This document shows positions 12,368-22,717 of a stretch of DNA of 64,000 nt, one piece after another. The DNA comes from Chamaecyparis obtusa (Eukaryota > Streptophyta > Pinopsida > Cupressales > Cupressaceae). Within the stretch, counting starts at the first letter, position 1. The number at the start of each line of letters is the position of its first letter. Position numbers and translations under genes: made by a program. The stretch is taken from NCBI GenBank assembly GCA_027943335.1, contig BSBK01006035.1, forward strand, positions 124,001-188,000. The letters are read 5' to 3'. The notes beneath the pieces are model-generated. The model was not told where the DNA came from and ran no database searches. It saw only the letters and a program-made list of their open reading frames with translations.

Positions 12368-12427
12368 TCCCAAACACATAAAAAACATACACATAAACAT
12401 GACAACTGAGAAACATAAATGTAGATT

Positions 12428-12910
12428 TCACAATAGCTGAGAAACATAATTGTAGGCATCATGGTCACAATTTTTTGGAGACAACATAATTGAGTTGTAT
12501 ACCCAGATGATGGAGAGCAACTTCTGCTCCTCCGATTCCAAGTTGACACTGCGGGATCCAAAGACCATAGATAAGGAATAAATTTAGAGAATGGGGGAGG
12601 GCCATAATGACCAAAATAATACAGGACAAACCTCAAGTTAAATGAGGCAACTGTAAAATTTTTAATAAAATTCTATTAAAATGTTTTCAGTTGCCTCATT
12701 TAACTTGAGGTTTGTCCTGTATTATTTTTGTCATTATGGCCCTCCTCCACTCTCTAAATTTATTCCTTATCTATGGTCTTGGGATCCCACATTGTCAACT
12801 TGGAACTGGAGGAGCAGAAGTTGATCTTCATCATCTGGGTATACCACTCAATTACGTTGTCTCCAAAAAAATGTGATAATGATGCCTACAATTATGTTTC
12901 TCAGCTGTTG
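12428..12910. repeat. Long hairpin 2 of the array (about 230-bp arms)
   Basis: Arm 12428-12660 pairs with the inverse of 12678-12910 around a short AT loop. Near-perfect stretches include the CCTCATTTAACTTGAGGTTT region beside the loop and GGCATCA/TGATGCC near the outer ends. A transcript would fold into a double-stranded RNA of more than 200 bp. Confidence 0.85.
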
Positions 12911-13082
12911 TGTCCAAGGACCCCTTATGACCCTTTATGACCATTTACGACCTCTAAGAATACATCTTAGAGGTCTTAAAATATCGTAAAGGGTCATAAG
13001 AGGCTCCTAGGAGGGGCCAGATGAGCTTCCACCTTCATGTGGTTGGCCCTGTTAAGTAGAGAATGTTAATTAAACTATTATT

Positions 13083-13262
13083 GAAACATAATTGTAGGCA
13101 TCATGGTCACATTAGGGATGAAACTATTCCAAGTTGACACTGTGGGATGGAGAACAACTTGGAATCAGAGGTGCAGAAGTTGCTCTCCATCGTCTAGGTA
13201 TACCACTCAATTACATTGTCTCCAAAAAAATGTGACCATGATGCCTACAATTATGTTTCTCA
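13083..13262. repeat. Hairpin 4 of the array
   Basis: The outer arms are the inverse pair AACATAATTGTAGGCATCATGG (about 13085) and its complement near 13233-13260. An inner pair is built on CCAAGTTGACACTG. A second copy is at about 14504-14730. Confidence 0.7.
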
Positions 13263-13365
13263 GAGAATGTTAAACTATTCTCAAAACAAAGAGAAGCTGG
13301 CAAAAACCAATAGAATGAGTGTGGACACCTGAAGATAAATATCAAATAGGGGAAAAGCACCTGCA

Positions 13366-13500
13366 ACAAAAGAGGCAATAGCTGTAGATATAGATGAGGA
13401 TATCATAGAAATCCCTAATTTAGTGTTTCAGAGAACAAATGATAGACTGTGAATTAGGGATTTCTATGATATCATCATCTAAATCTACATCTATTTTATT
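13366..13500. repeat. Hairpin 5 of the array
   Basis: TAGATATAGATGAGGATATCA then GAAATCCCTAATT (about 13385-13425) pairs with AATTAGGGATTTC then GATATCATCATCTA (about 13452-13485). The second copy is at about 14830-14960. Confidence 0.7.
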
Positions 13501-13754
13501 TACATTAGAATGCAGCTTGCCAATATTGATACTGCATCGGCCGAGCATGATGGAGGCATTGATTCTAATGTGAATTGCAGTACTCAAGGTATACATTTTC
13601 TATTTGAATTTTGATTAATGAATATTTAATACAAGCAAACATATTCAATTGATTAAGGTGGATTAGTTGTGATGATGAGATGCGCCATTTAGATGTTAAC
13701 TATGGCAGTCTCTTGGTTTCAGGTAATGCAGAAGGAGAAGCCTAGTTCAATATG

Positions 13755-13920
13755 CAATCTCATAGAATATGCATGGATATCAGGTGGAGTTGAAAAACAC
13801 AACAGGGTTGCATTTTTGATAGAGGTCTTTAATTGCGTATTTTAAGTTATAGACCATCGTGAAAATGTAAACGTGTTGTGTTTTTTCAACTCCACCTGCT
13901 ATTCGTGCATATTCTGCTTG
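13755..13920. repeat. Hairpin 6 of the array
   Basis: CAGGTGGAGTTGAAAAACAC near 13780 pairs with its inverse near 13878-13900, with GCATG/ATATGC words outside. The second copy is at about 15235-15385. Confidence 0.7.
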
Positions 13921-14021
13921 TGTTGCATGCGCATTCTTGATTCAAAGTGGGAAAAATCTTATTTTTGATGTGAGGGAGAGAAGCCAAACACAAAGAACAT
14001 GTAAATAAGCATGAAAACTAC

Positions 14022-14345
14022 AAAACATAAATGTAGGTATCACAACAGCTGAGAAACATAAATGTAGGCATCATGGTCCCAATTGTTTGGAGACACAACA
14101 TAATTGAATGCTATACCCAGAAAATGCAATACAACCACTACTCCTGTAGTTCTAAGTTGACACTGTGGATCCAAAAACCATATATAGATTCATTATCTTT
14201 GGTTTTTGGATTCTATAGTGTCAACTTAGAACTATAGGAGTATTGGTTGCATTGCATCATCTAGGTATACCACTCAATTATGTTGTGTTTCCAAAACATT
14301 GTGACCATGATGCCTACATTTATGTTTCTCAGCTGTTGTGTCCTA
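14022..14345. repeat. Hairpin 7, first module of the second tandem unit
   Basis: The arms share AACATAAATGTAGGCATC, CTATACC..., CTAAGTTGACACT and GGATCCAAAAACC words in inverse order around a centre near 14195. A close copy lies at about 15490-15810 with its centre near 15660. Confidence 0.75.
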
Positions 14346-16084
14346 TGACCCCTTATGACCCTTTAAAACCTCTAAGAATACATCTTAGAGGTTTTAAAAT
14401 GTCATAAAAGGTCATAAGAGGCTCCTAAGAGGGGCCATATGAGCTTCCACCTTCACGTGGTTGGCCCTGTTAAGTAGAGAATGTTAATTAAACTATTCTC
14501 AAAACATAATTGTAGGCATCATGGTCACATTTTTTTGGAGACAACATAATTGAGTTGTATACCTACATGGAGAGCAATTTCTGCATCTCTGATTCCAAGT
14601 TGACACTGTGGGATGGATAAAAACTTGGATCCGGAGGTGCAGAAGTTGCTCTCCATCGTCTGGGTATACCACTCAATTACATTGTCTCCAAAAAAATGTG
14701 ACCATGATGCCTACAATTATGTTTCTCAGAGAATGTTAAACTATTCTCGAAACAAAGAGAAGCTGGCAACAACCAATAGAATGAGTGTGGACACCTGAAG
14801 ATAAATATCAAATAGGGGAAAAGCACCTACAACAATAGAGGCAATAGCTGTAGATACAGATGAGGATATCACAAAAATCCCTAATTTAGTGTTTCAGAGA
14901 ACAAACAATAGACTATGAATTAGGGATTTCTATGATATTGTCATCTAAATATACATCTATTTTATTTACATTGGAATGCAGCCTGCCGATATTGATACTG
15001 CACCGGCCGAGCACGATGGAGGCATCGATTCTAATGTGAATTGTAGTACTCAAGGTATACATTTTCTATTCGAATTTTGATTAATGAATATTTAATACAA
15101 GAAAACATATTCAATTGTTTAAGGTGGATTAGTTGTGATGATGAGACATGCCATTTAGATGTTAACTATGACAGTCTCTTGGTTTCAGGCAATGTAGAAG
15201 GAGAAGCCTAGTTCAATATGCAATCTCAATTCATATACATAGGATATCAGGTGGAGTTGAAAAACACAACAAGGTTGCATTTTTGATAGAGGTCTTTAAT
15301 TATGTATTTTAAGTTATAGACCATCGCAAAAATGTAAACGTGTTGTGTTTTTTCAACTCCACCTGCTATCCATGCATATTCTACTTGTGTTGCATGAGAA
15401 TTCTCGATTCAGAGTGGGAAAAATCTTATTTTTGATGTGAGGGAGAGAAGCGAAACACAAAGAACATGCAAATAAACATGACAACTACAAAACATAAATG
15501 TAGGTATCACAACAACTGAGAAACATAAATGTAGGCATCATGGTCCCAATTGTTTGGAGACACAACATAATTGAATGCTATACCCATAAAATGCAACACA
15601 GCCAATACTCATGCAGTTCTAATTTGACATTGTGGATCCAAAAACCATATATAGATTCCTTATCTTTGGTTTTTGGATCCTGCAGTGTCAACTTAGAACT
15701 ATAGGAGTAGTGGTTGCATTGTATCATCTGGGTATACCACTCAATTATGTTGTGTTTCCAAAACATTGTGACCATGATGCCTACATTTATGTTTCTCAGC
15801 TGTTGTGTCCTAGGACCCCTTATGACCCTTTATGACCATTTACGACCTCTAAGAATACATCTTAGAAGTCTTAAAATGTTGTAAAGGGTCATAAGAGGAT
15901 CCTAGGAGGGGGCAGATGAGCTTCCACCTTCATGTGGTTGGCCCTGTTAAGTAGATAATGTTAAACTATTATCGAAACAAAGAGAAGCTCAATAATTTAT
16001 ATCTGAATACCAATTTTGTTCTTATCAAACTGTCAAAACATTTAAATAGCCTTTTAAACTGCTATTAAAAATAAAATATTTAAT

Positions 16085-16180
16085 CAACATTTACTTACAG
16101 ATTTGTGTGCTTGTCTGAGTTTGATACGCAGATTTGCATATCAAACTCAGACAAGCACACAAATCTGTAGGTAAACGAAG
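16085..16180. repeat. Short near-perfect hairpin at the right of the array
   Basis: About 16087-16126 (TTTACTTACAGATTTGTGTG onward) is matched almost perfectly in inverse by about 16138-16178, with a loop of some 10 bases. Confidence 0.85.
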
Positions 16181-16282
16181 CTTTCTTAGTCAGTTTGATT
16201 TTTCTTAAGGCTATGATTATACAGTACAATGAAAATGCTTTGTTCAATCATCATCATTTTTTTTAAACCAAAAAATATTTTT

Positions 16283-16540
16283 GGTCGATTTTTCGACCTC
16301 TAAATAACATTAATTTTGATGAGAATGCTATGCATTCGACATCAATTTCATGGAATAGTGGTCAAGTATTTCGTCGTAATTTTGACGTCAAGTTGTTTAG
16401 CTTAATGCAATTAGTTTGATGAAGATTCGGTCGATAAGTTGACTACTACAAAGGTCGCAATTTTGACAATGGGTTTGCTTGTAGAATAATTGACGAAAAA
16501 AGATCGACCACGATTTTAGTCGTCTATTCGACCAATTGTT
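16283..16540. repeat. CACTA right subterminal repeats
   Basis: A cluster of GGTCG...CGACC-type palindromic words: 16283-16298, 16372-16387, 16429-16443, 16453-16467 and 16502-16522, with single half-sites between. The same core occurs in the left subterminal region, which supports one element spanning both ends. Confidence 0.75.
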
Positions 16541-16563
16541 GTAGAAAATTTGACTAATTCTCA

Positions 16564-16591
16564 TCAAAATTTAGGGCAAAATTTACTAGTG
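16564..16591 (-). repeat. CACTA right terminal inverted repeat
   Basis: On the minus strand it starts CACTAGTA at 16591 and shares TAAATTTTGA with the left end. It is followed by the AAC target copy at 16592-16594. Confidence 0.8.
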
Positions 16592-17041
16592 AACGTCTTC
16601 TCGACTGTTAAAATACCTACTTATAGTATTTTTTAATTACAATATACTATGTCTAATTAAAACACTATAAAATCTATATGAGCATATTATTGACTTTGAG
16701 ATCTACAAAAGGGTATTTTTATATTTTTGAAAAAAAATCATTAAAAAGAGTAGGAGTTATTAAAACATCACTTTTCTGAAATAATTTTATTTATTTGGTA
16801 ATTGGACCTAAATTGGTATAAAACATGCATTTAATAGACATTTCCAGTTGGAAAAGTTGAAGCACTTATCTAACTAATCTAGAATGAATCTAGTTTGACC
16901 ATATGTTTGATGAAAATTAATATTTAGTTAGAAATAATCAAATTTAGTTGTGTTGATAAGTTAGCCTAAAACATGACAGCTTATTGTGATTTTACCCAAG
17001 CATACTATTAGCCTAACCAAATCTCAAATTAAACAATGCAA
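16592..17041. other. Right flank of the CACTA insertion, unidentified AT-rich DNA
   Basis: Non-coding AT-rich sequence with no LINE or CACTA similarity. It is probably the right part of the element that received the CACTA insertion. Confidence 0.4.
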
Positions 17042-17101
17042 GTTTGGTGAAAAAAAGAGTAGAGGTAGAAAACCAAACAAAGCTAAACTTGAAATAGCGG
17101 G

Positions 17102-18902
17102 ATGTGCAAAGGGCCAAATAAAATTTTTCAATGGGAAGGGAAATCACCTTCCCACAAAGCAGTGAAGTTGATTACATGTAATGTCAAGGGTGTAAATGCC
17201 CCTGACAAATGTATTTTGATCAAGAGAGGCCTTGATAAAAAAAAGTTGGATATTATTTTGTTACAAGAAACTAAACTAAAATAATAGGATACAACATGGG
17301 TATCACAGGGATAGAGAAGATGGATAGGTTGGATGGTGGATGCAGAAATCAAAGCGGGTGGTTTAGGGATGCTTTGGGATCCTATCACAATGGAAATGGA
17401 ACCTGTCATAGAAAATAATATATGGCAAATGACGAGAATAGTTTCTAAAGTGAATAATATGGATTTTTTTTGTCTTTAACATTTATGGGCTACACTATGT
17501 TAAAGCTAAAAAGGTAGTGTGGGATCAAATTTTTGGGATTCTTCTCCAACTAAAAGATAATATGGTTATATTAGGTGGAGACTTAAATGTCACTCTACAA
17601 AGTGGAGATAAGGTTGGAGGTGCCAGATTGAGTCATGATGGACAACAAGAATTTTTAAACTTCATTATCAGTAATGGATTGGTGGAAGTAGTCCCCCATA
17701 ATGGTACTTATACCCGGTCGAACTATGGGGAAATGCATATTGTTGTTAAGTTGGATCACCTTTTTGTGTCAAGAAAATGGACTACATTCCCTATTACTTT
17801 TGAGGCAAAATTAAAATATTATCTCGATTTGATCACTTCCCAATTTCACTCATATTCTTAAAAGATTCTACCCCTATCAAATGTCCTTTCAAGCTTGAGA
17901 AGATATGGTCACAAGACCCAGATTTATATTTTCTAATTCCATCTTGGTGGCAAGAAGCTTCGGTAGGGGAAGGAAAGAAAGCCTTTGAACTCTAGAAGAG
18001 ATTGAAATATATCAAAAACAAGATGAAAGAGTGGAACCATGTCAAATTCAAAAACATCTTTCATAGGAAATGGGAAATAGAGAATCACCTTGCTCAAATG
18101 AATGAAAGATTTGTAGTGGGTGGTATGTTTGTGGATGATTATGAAGAATGGAAATTGCTTCAACAAGAGTATATGGAGATATTGTCAAAGGAGGAGATGT
18201 TTTGGAAACAAAAATCTAGAGAGAATTGGTTTAAGGAAGGGGACCGCAATACCATATATTTCCACAACTCAGTAAAGGTTCATCATAGTAGGAATAAAAT
18301 TATCTCAATCCAAAGTGTTGATAGATAAATCCTCAACACTCCAATAATAATTAATGAGGAGGCGATACATTTCTTCCAAACACTGCTAACTAAATATCAT
18401 GGGTAAGAATCTTCATTTGTGGAAGGGTTGCTGGAGGGTCATCCCGAGCATGATCATGGGACAAAAAAAAATGAAATTTGAATGAGTTTAATCACCAAGG
18501 ATGAGGTGAAGAAAGCAATTTTCTCTATGGAAGGAGACAAAGCGATGAGCCTAGGTGGATTCTCGACATTCTTTTCCAAACATTTTGGCATGTAGTGGGT
18601 AAAGAGATGGTTGAGATAATTGAGGAATCAAAGACAAAGACCTACATTTGTAGAGATGTTAATAACACTCTAATTAATTTAGTGCCCCTACCCCCCGCCC
18701 CCCCCCCACAAAAAAAATAAAAATAAAAATAAAATAAAATAAAAAATAAAACCTCTTTTAAGGATTTTAGGTCAATCACATTACATAATGCCATTTATAA
18801 AATACTACATAAGTGATGACTTTAAGATTGAAGAAATTATTGGATACTATTATTTTGGAAGAGCAAATGAGGTAAGTTCCCAAGAGATAAATCATGGATG
18901 GG
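17102..18902 (+). pseudogene. LINE ORF2, endonuclease half
   Basis: This is the APE-type endonuclease of a plant L1-type LINE, which nicks target DNA to prime reverse transcription. Its opening ITCNVKGVNAP (about 17170) is the usual start. ILLQETKLK (about 17256-17282) carries the catalytic Glu, and GGDLNVTL (about 17573-17596) the catalytic Asp-Leu-Asn. A GLVEV...NGTYTRSN segment and KLDHLFVS follow. From about 17880 to 18415 runs the linker before reverse transcriptase (FKNIFHRKWEIENHL, WFKEGDRNT). Stops and frameshifts occur at about 17283, 17460, 17860, 17994 and 18326, so it is inactive. The frame is cut at 18902 by element A. Confidence 0.85.
18898..18902 (+). repeat. Target-site duplication of element A, left copy (ATGGG)
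   Basis: ATGGG directly precedes the LTR start TGTAATGT at 18903. The right copy is 55206-55210. Removing element A and one copy rejoins the LINE reverse transcriptase frame. Confidence 0.9.
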
Positions 18903-20194
18903 TGTAATGTCATTCAGACTTCATTTGCTATAGTTTTTCCACGTTTACTATTTATAGTAAGCCTGATGTTGTTCGAGAAGGACCCTTTCTATTTTTAGAA
19001 AGTGCATTTGGTCACATGGGGAAATAATAGGCGTGACTCCTATTTCAAATGACATATTAAAATGATAAGTATTTTGGGAGTTATTATTATTTTGGTGGCC
19101 AAATTATTATTAAATCATTAAATGGCTTATTATAAAGTTATAATTTAACTTTATAATTTCACTTAAGTTGAGGGTTGAGTCATCATGGGAAGGGGCCATT
19201 TATTTAATTAATTCATGGAAGCCTAAGCCAAGGTATTTATTTAAAGTATTGGAGTAAATTAATTATTAAAAGGAAAAGTATATCTTTTTATTCCACATTG
19301 GTAAGAATTGTGTTTGAGCTCTCACAAGAAAGTATAAAAAGGGACTTGAGAGCTCATTCTCAACTATCTATTGATCTTTTGATAAATTTGGTTGTGAAGA
19401 AGATGGCTAGGGTTTGAGGAATGATTCCTCTCTTTTGGAAATTTGAATCATCATTGATTGATGGTGAATTTTGCTACTGAATTCTGAGAATACAATTTTG
19501 GTCTTGTGTATTCGAATTTGATGTTGAACTATATCAAATTCAAGGATATTTGAATAATTTCTGAATTACAATTGGTGATTCAATTTTCTTCCTAGTGGCT
19601 ATTGTTTGGTAGAAGATTGTTTTATTTCTATAGGATCTGCGATCTATCTACTAGCAGCATATAGTAAATAAGTTCTACAGACTTCATTGTTTAGGAGCTG
19701 TGAATTCATTTGGAAGCTGACATCACCTTTCCCAGCCTATGCGTACTTCACCTTGTGGCTACGTTTTACTCACAGTAGGTTGTGTTATTTATTCAAGGGG
19801 CTACAGTCACTCATTAGAGGTTGTGGTTGTTCAAATGATGGAGCTGTGTTAATAATCTGGGAGGTTGCATTCTTCATTTGCAGTTGTGCTTCAATTCCCT
19901 TGGGCTGCATTTCTTTTCCAGCAGTCACATGTAATTAAAGGTGCCCAAATTTATTTGTGAATGCTTGTAATAGGGAATTAATTTGATAGTTATTGTAATT
20001 CTAATTTTTTGTAAGCATTAAATGGTGAGTTAATGGTTGTAGTTATTTATCAAGAGGTTAAAAATTTGAGAAGTATCATTGAAATTCATATTTGATGTTC
20101 ATTAATTTCTATATATTCTGAATGAAATTTAGAAGTGCAATTTAATTTGAGGAAAGAGCTAGATTATAAATGAGAGCTAGCTAGGCTCTTCAGA
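18903..20194 (+). repeat. Element A 5' LTR
   Basis: Begins TGTAATGTC and matches the 3' LTR along its length, except for a 132-bp deletion after the first eight bases (the missing part corresponds to 53793-53924). It ends CTTCAGA where the 3' copy has CTTCACA, so the canonical terminal CA is mutated here. It contains a TATA box at 19333-19340. Confidence 0.9.
19316..19355 (+). promoter_or_regulatory. Element A promoter: TATA box inside an inverted repeat
   Basis: TATAAAAA at 19333-19340 is the likely core promoter of the element. It is framed by GAGCTCTCACAAG (19316-19328) and CTTGAGAGCTC (19345-19355), an inverted pair. The same arrangement is preserved in the 3' LTR, with TATAAAAA at 54347-54354. 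Confidence 0.65.
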
Positions 20195-20195
20195 G

Positions 20196-20207
20196 TGGTA
20201 TCAGAGC
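20196..20207 (+). other. Element A primer-binding site (initiator Met tRNA)
   Basis: TGGTATCAGAGC starts one base after the 5' LTR. This is the standard plant retrotransposon site complementary to the 3' end of initiator methionine tRNA. Confidence 0.9.
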
Positions 20208-20294
20208 ATGTTTCCTACCATCATGTGGGTATGAATTCTTTTATATTTTGATGTTATTTTTTAAAAGTGATCAGCACTCCCACTTTTCCTAGCT

Positions 20295-20561
20295 ATGGAC
20301 AAATACACGAGGCCTAGTTCTGGGAGTCATCGTAGCAGCATGGGAAAAAGAGAGGAAATAAATGCCTTAGTGGAAAGTATGGAAAGACTTAGGCTTTATA
20401 ACCAGAGATTGGTGGAGAGCTTGTCAGACCCAGAGACAATAGACAGGGCAGCAAGGTATATGGTATCTACTTTTAGGAGGCCGACATTGAGATTGCAGGG
20501 AAGAAAGCTTGAGTTTCCCAGACAAGTGCCCATGATGCAGATGTACCTATATTTATTATGA
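20295..20561 (+). CDS. Element A ORF, first segment (88 codons)
   Basis: The first ATG after the primer site opens a frame of 88 codons. A Ser/Arg-rich start is followed by a probably helical segment (EEINALVESMERLRLYN) and a basic stretch. It has no CCHC knuckle and no similarity to capsid proteins that I recognise. The acidic ORF continues downstream in a shifted frame from about 20615, so this is probably the N-terminus of one longer protein. Function unknown. Confidence 0.45.
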   Translation: MDKYTRPSSGSHRSSMGKREEINALVESMERLRLYNQRLVESLSDPETIDRAARYMVSTFRRPTLRLQGRKLEFPRQVPMMQMYLYLL

Positions 20562-20614
20562 CACATGCTAATCCTATCCACGGTGCTGATGATGGACTTA
20601 TTTCATAGGGACAT

Positions 20615-22717
20615 GTGGATGTATTAGTGCCCTCAGTGGATAACAACACTGAGCTTCAGCAGGTTGAGGCTCCCAGAGTAGTCACTATAGTTAGTTTAGT
20701 GGTAGCTGATGCTATAGTTGTCACTAAGTTTTCAAACTCTTTCATGGAGGGAGTTGTTATTGGGGACTTTTATGTCAACTATCATAGTGTTTCTTGAGTG
20801 TAGGAGGTAGCTACTTCCTCGTATGGAATCGATGCATGTATGGAGTCACCTAGCTATGATGGTGGTGATCTGGGTGTTACAGCAGAGTCAATAGATGACG
20901 GTTCATGCTCTAGCATTATTGGTGCACAACTTGATGTTGAGTCATGTGTGTAGAGTCAGGTGTCAATAATTGAGGCTTTAGTAGGAGATGTGGATGCATA
21001 TAATATAGACACATCTGATGATACATTTGAGGATGCTATGAGATGCATTGGGGATGACACCCCCTATGAGATGTTGGGTGATGACTTTGAGGATATTTTG
21101 GGTGAGTCTTAGGATCAATGTCTACTGGATCATACTTTTGATGTGGACACTGAGGACTGCATGGAGTATATGAGTTCTGACAAATCTGATGTTTATGATA
21201 GTAGTCGCAGTGTGAGATCAGTGCAGGAGACTGTAGTCTTTTCTTGTATTGAGGATGTGAGCATGGAGCTATCTAGTGATGACACTCATGATGGGAGTGT
21301 TGCAGTTGAGTTGGGTGACATAGATTCATTCCACAGTGTAGTTGATTCACATGATGACATTGAATCATGTATGCAGCCAGAGTTAGTAGAGGGGTCGTGG
21401 ATGGACGATGTGGACACTAGCATCATAGATATCTCTGATGTTGAGAGTGAGGATGATGGGTGTTGTAGTGTTTCTAGTTTTTTATATTTGACTTTGGGTG
21501 TGGACTCAACATTTTCATATGGTGGTGGTGGGTTCCAAGATTATTTTTTACAAGGATCACAGATGAGGATGGGGAAGCATATGAGTGGCAGGAGTTTGTT
21601 ACAACTAGGGCTTCCACTTCTAGAGAGGGGGTTACTTCTTCGGTGACTAATGAGTATGATTCTTCCTGCAATGAGACATGTTTGATTTATTAGACCCTGG
21701 GGGAGGACCCTAAGTTGTTAGTGAGTGAGGATGGATCCTAGAATTTGGATTGTCAGGTGGTTGCAGAAGATGAAGTAGTTGGGAATTGTGTTGAATCAAA
21801 TTCAGTAGAAGATTCCTTGGGGATAGATGAGGGAAATTCCAATGTCTGTACTCAATTTGTGGATGTGTACTCAAATGAAAGTACACATAGATATGGTGAT
21901 ATTGAGAGGCGTTTATTGGATGCAGCTTCCTTCCATAGTGTGGACAGTGTAGTTGAGGTTGTACAAAGGAGGCCCGTTGTGCAGAGCCATCATGTGACTA
22001 GCCAATTGTGAGTTGGTGAGAGAGATATTACTTCTACTCTTGATCATTTTGATGCCACTCATCAACTGTTGGTTGTTTATGATTAGGGTGCTCCTATGAT
22101 AGACGAGCATAGTGGTGGTTACCTTTCCTTGACAGAGATCCATTCTTTGCATAAGGCTGTCAACATTTTGAGACATGATTATTTATAGATGATAGCTGAC
22201 CAAGATCACCTTGTTGAGTGGGGGAGTACAACATATGAGGCATTGATGGAAAAAGAGGAGGAGGTGAGTGAGCTTACTTAGGAGCTCACAATGACTTCTG
22301 AGGCTTTAGAGGGAACTCAACGGGCTCTTCAAGAGTCATAGTTCTAGTTAGAGGAGGTGACCATGGAGTTGGAGCATATTCGGTCCACACCAGCCCTAGA
22401 TCCACTTTATTTGCACATTGAGGTGGTTGGTGGTGAGTTTGATTCTACAGTTGGGGATGAGAGACATGATGATGTGGAAGACACATCTATTCAGGATATG
22501 GGTGCAGTAGGTACAGATGAGGTAAGAGTACCAGTGGAATCAAGCTCTCATGTTGATTTCCTTCCTTTTGCTGGAAGTGAATGTATTTCTTCATCTCATA
22601 TAGTTGATAGAATGGGACAGTTCCACATATAATTTCTACTGCACTGAGTTATTCATGGAGTATTTACTTGAGAGTGCAGATGTGCGAGAGGATTCATACA
22701 GAGTGTCTGAGGGTACT
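20615..22717 (+). pseudogene. Element A long acidic ORF, upstream part
   Basis: The coding-like frame runs from about 20615 to the element B insertion at 22718. It breaks at stops (for example 20794, 21110, near 22010, 22085, 22186 and 22279) and changes frame near 21640-21745. The protein is very rich in Asp, Ser, Val and Glu, with recurring words such as DVDT, HDDIES and SFHSV. From about 22200 to 22400 it is coiled-coil-like (EKEEEVSELT, ELTMTSEALE). Most stops are TAG where CAG would fit. No domain is recognised, and nothing here resembles gag or pol. It continues beyond the B and C insertions at 38529 and 53062. Confidence 0.6.
22713..22717 (+). repeat. Target-site duplication of element B, left copy (GTACT)
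   Basis: GTACT abuts the LTR start at 22718. The right copy is 38529-38533. Confidence 0.9.

Larger units (their letters stand above)
12428..15980 (+). repeat. Tandem duplication of hairpin modules, period about 1.46 kb
   Basis: The order of modules is a long hairpin, a short GACCCCTTATGACC hairpin, a GGCCCTGTTAAGTAG word, a hairpin with CATGATGCCTAC outer ends, an ATAGCTGTAGATA hairpin, and a GGTGGAGTTGAAAAAC hairpin. It occurs once at about 12428-13940, again at about 13960-15410, and partly a third time at about 15420-15980. Anchors such as CTGTTAAGTAGA recur near 13050, 14470 and 15945. The copies differ by scattered substitutions and small indels. Confidence 0.8.
6357..16591. mobile_element. 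CACTA (En/Spm-type) DNA transposon, 10.2 kb, non-autonomous
   Basis: The left end begins CACTAGTA at 6357, and the right end reads TACTAGTG to 16591, its exact inverse. Both ends continue with a shared TAAATTTTGA word. A 3-bp duplication AAC flanks the element (6354-6356 and 16592-16594), the length expected for the CACTA superfamily. Both subterminal regions carry clustered GGTCG...CGACC words, as expected for transposase-binding repeats. I see no TNP2-type transposase ORF, so it probably depended on a partner. The interior holds a captured GRF zinc-finger fragment and a large hairpin array. Confidence 0.85.
5887..17047. mobile_element. 11.1-kb insertion block in LINE ORF1, with possible GTTTGG duplication
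   Basis: LINE ORF1 stops near 5892 and resumes at about 17042. GTTTGG occurs on both sides (5887-5892 and 17042-17047), and joining across one copy keeps an open frame into the basic ORF1 tail. The outer parts of the block (5893-6356 and 16592-17041) are AT-rich, non-coding and unlike the CACTA element they flank. The block is therefore probably a roughly 0.9-kb unidentified element into which the CACTA element jumped. No terminal inverted repeat was seen for the outer element. Confidence 0.45.

Noticed and set aside
12020..16180. MicroRNA gene cluster
   Set aside because: Arms are far longer and more perfectly paired than microRNA precursors and there are many unlike hairpins. A small-RNA source is possible but no microRNA can be claimed without reads.
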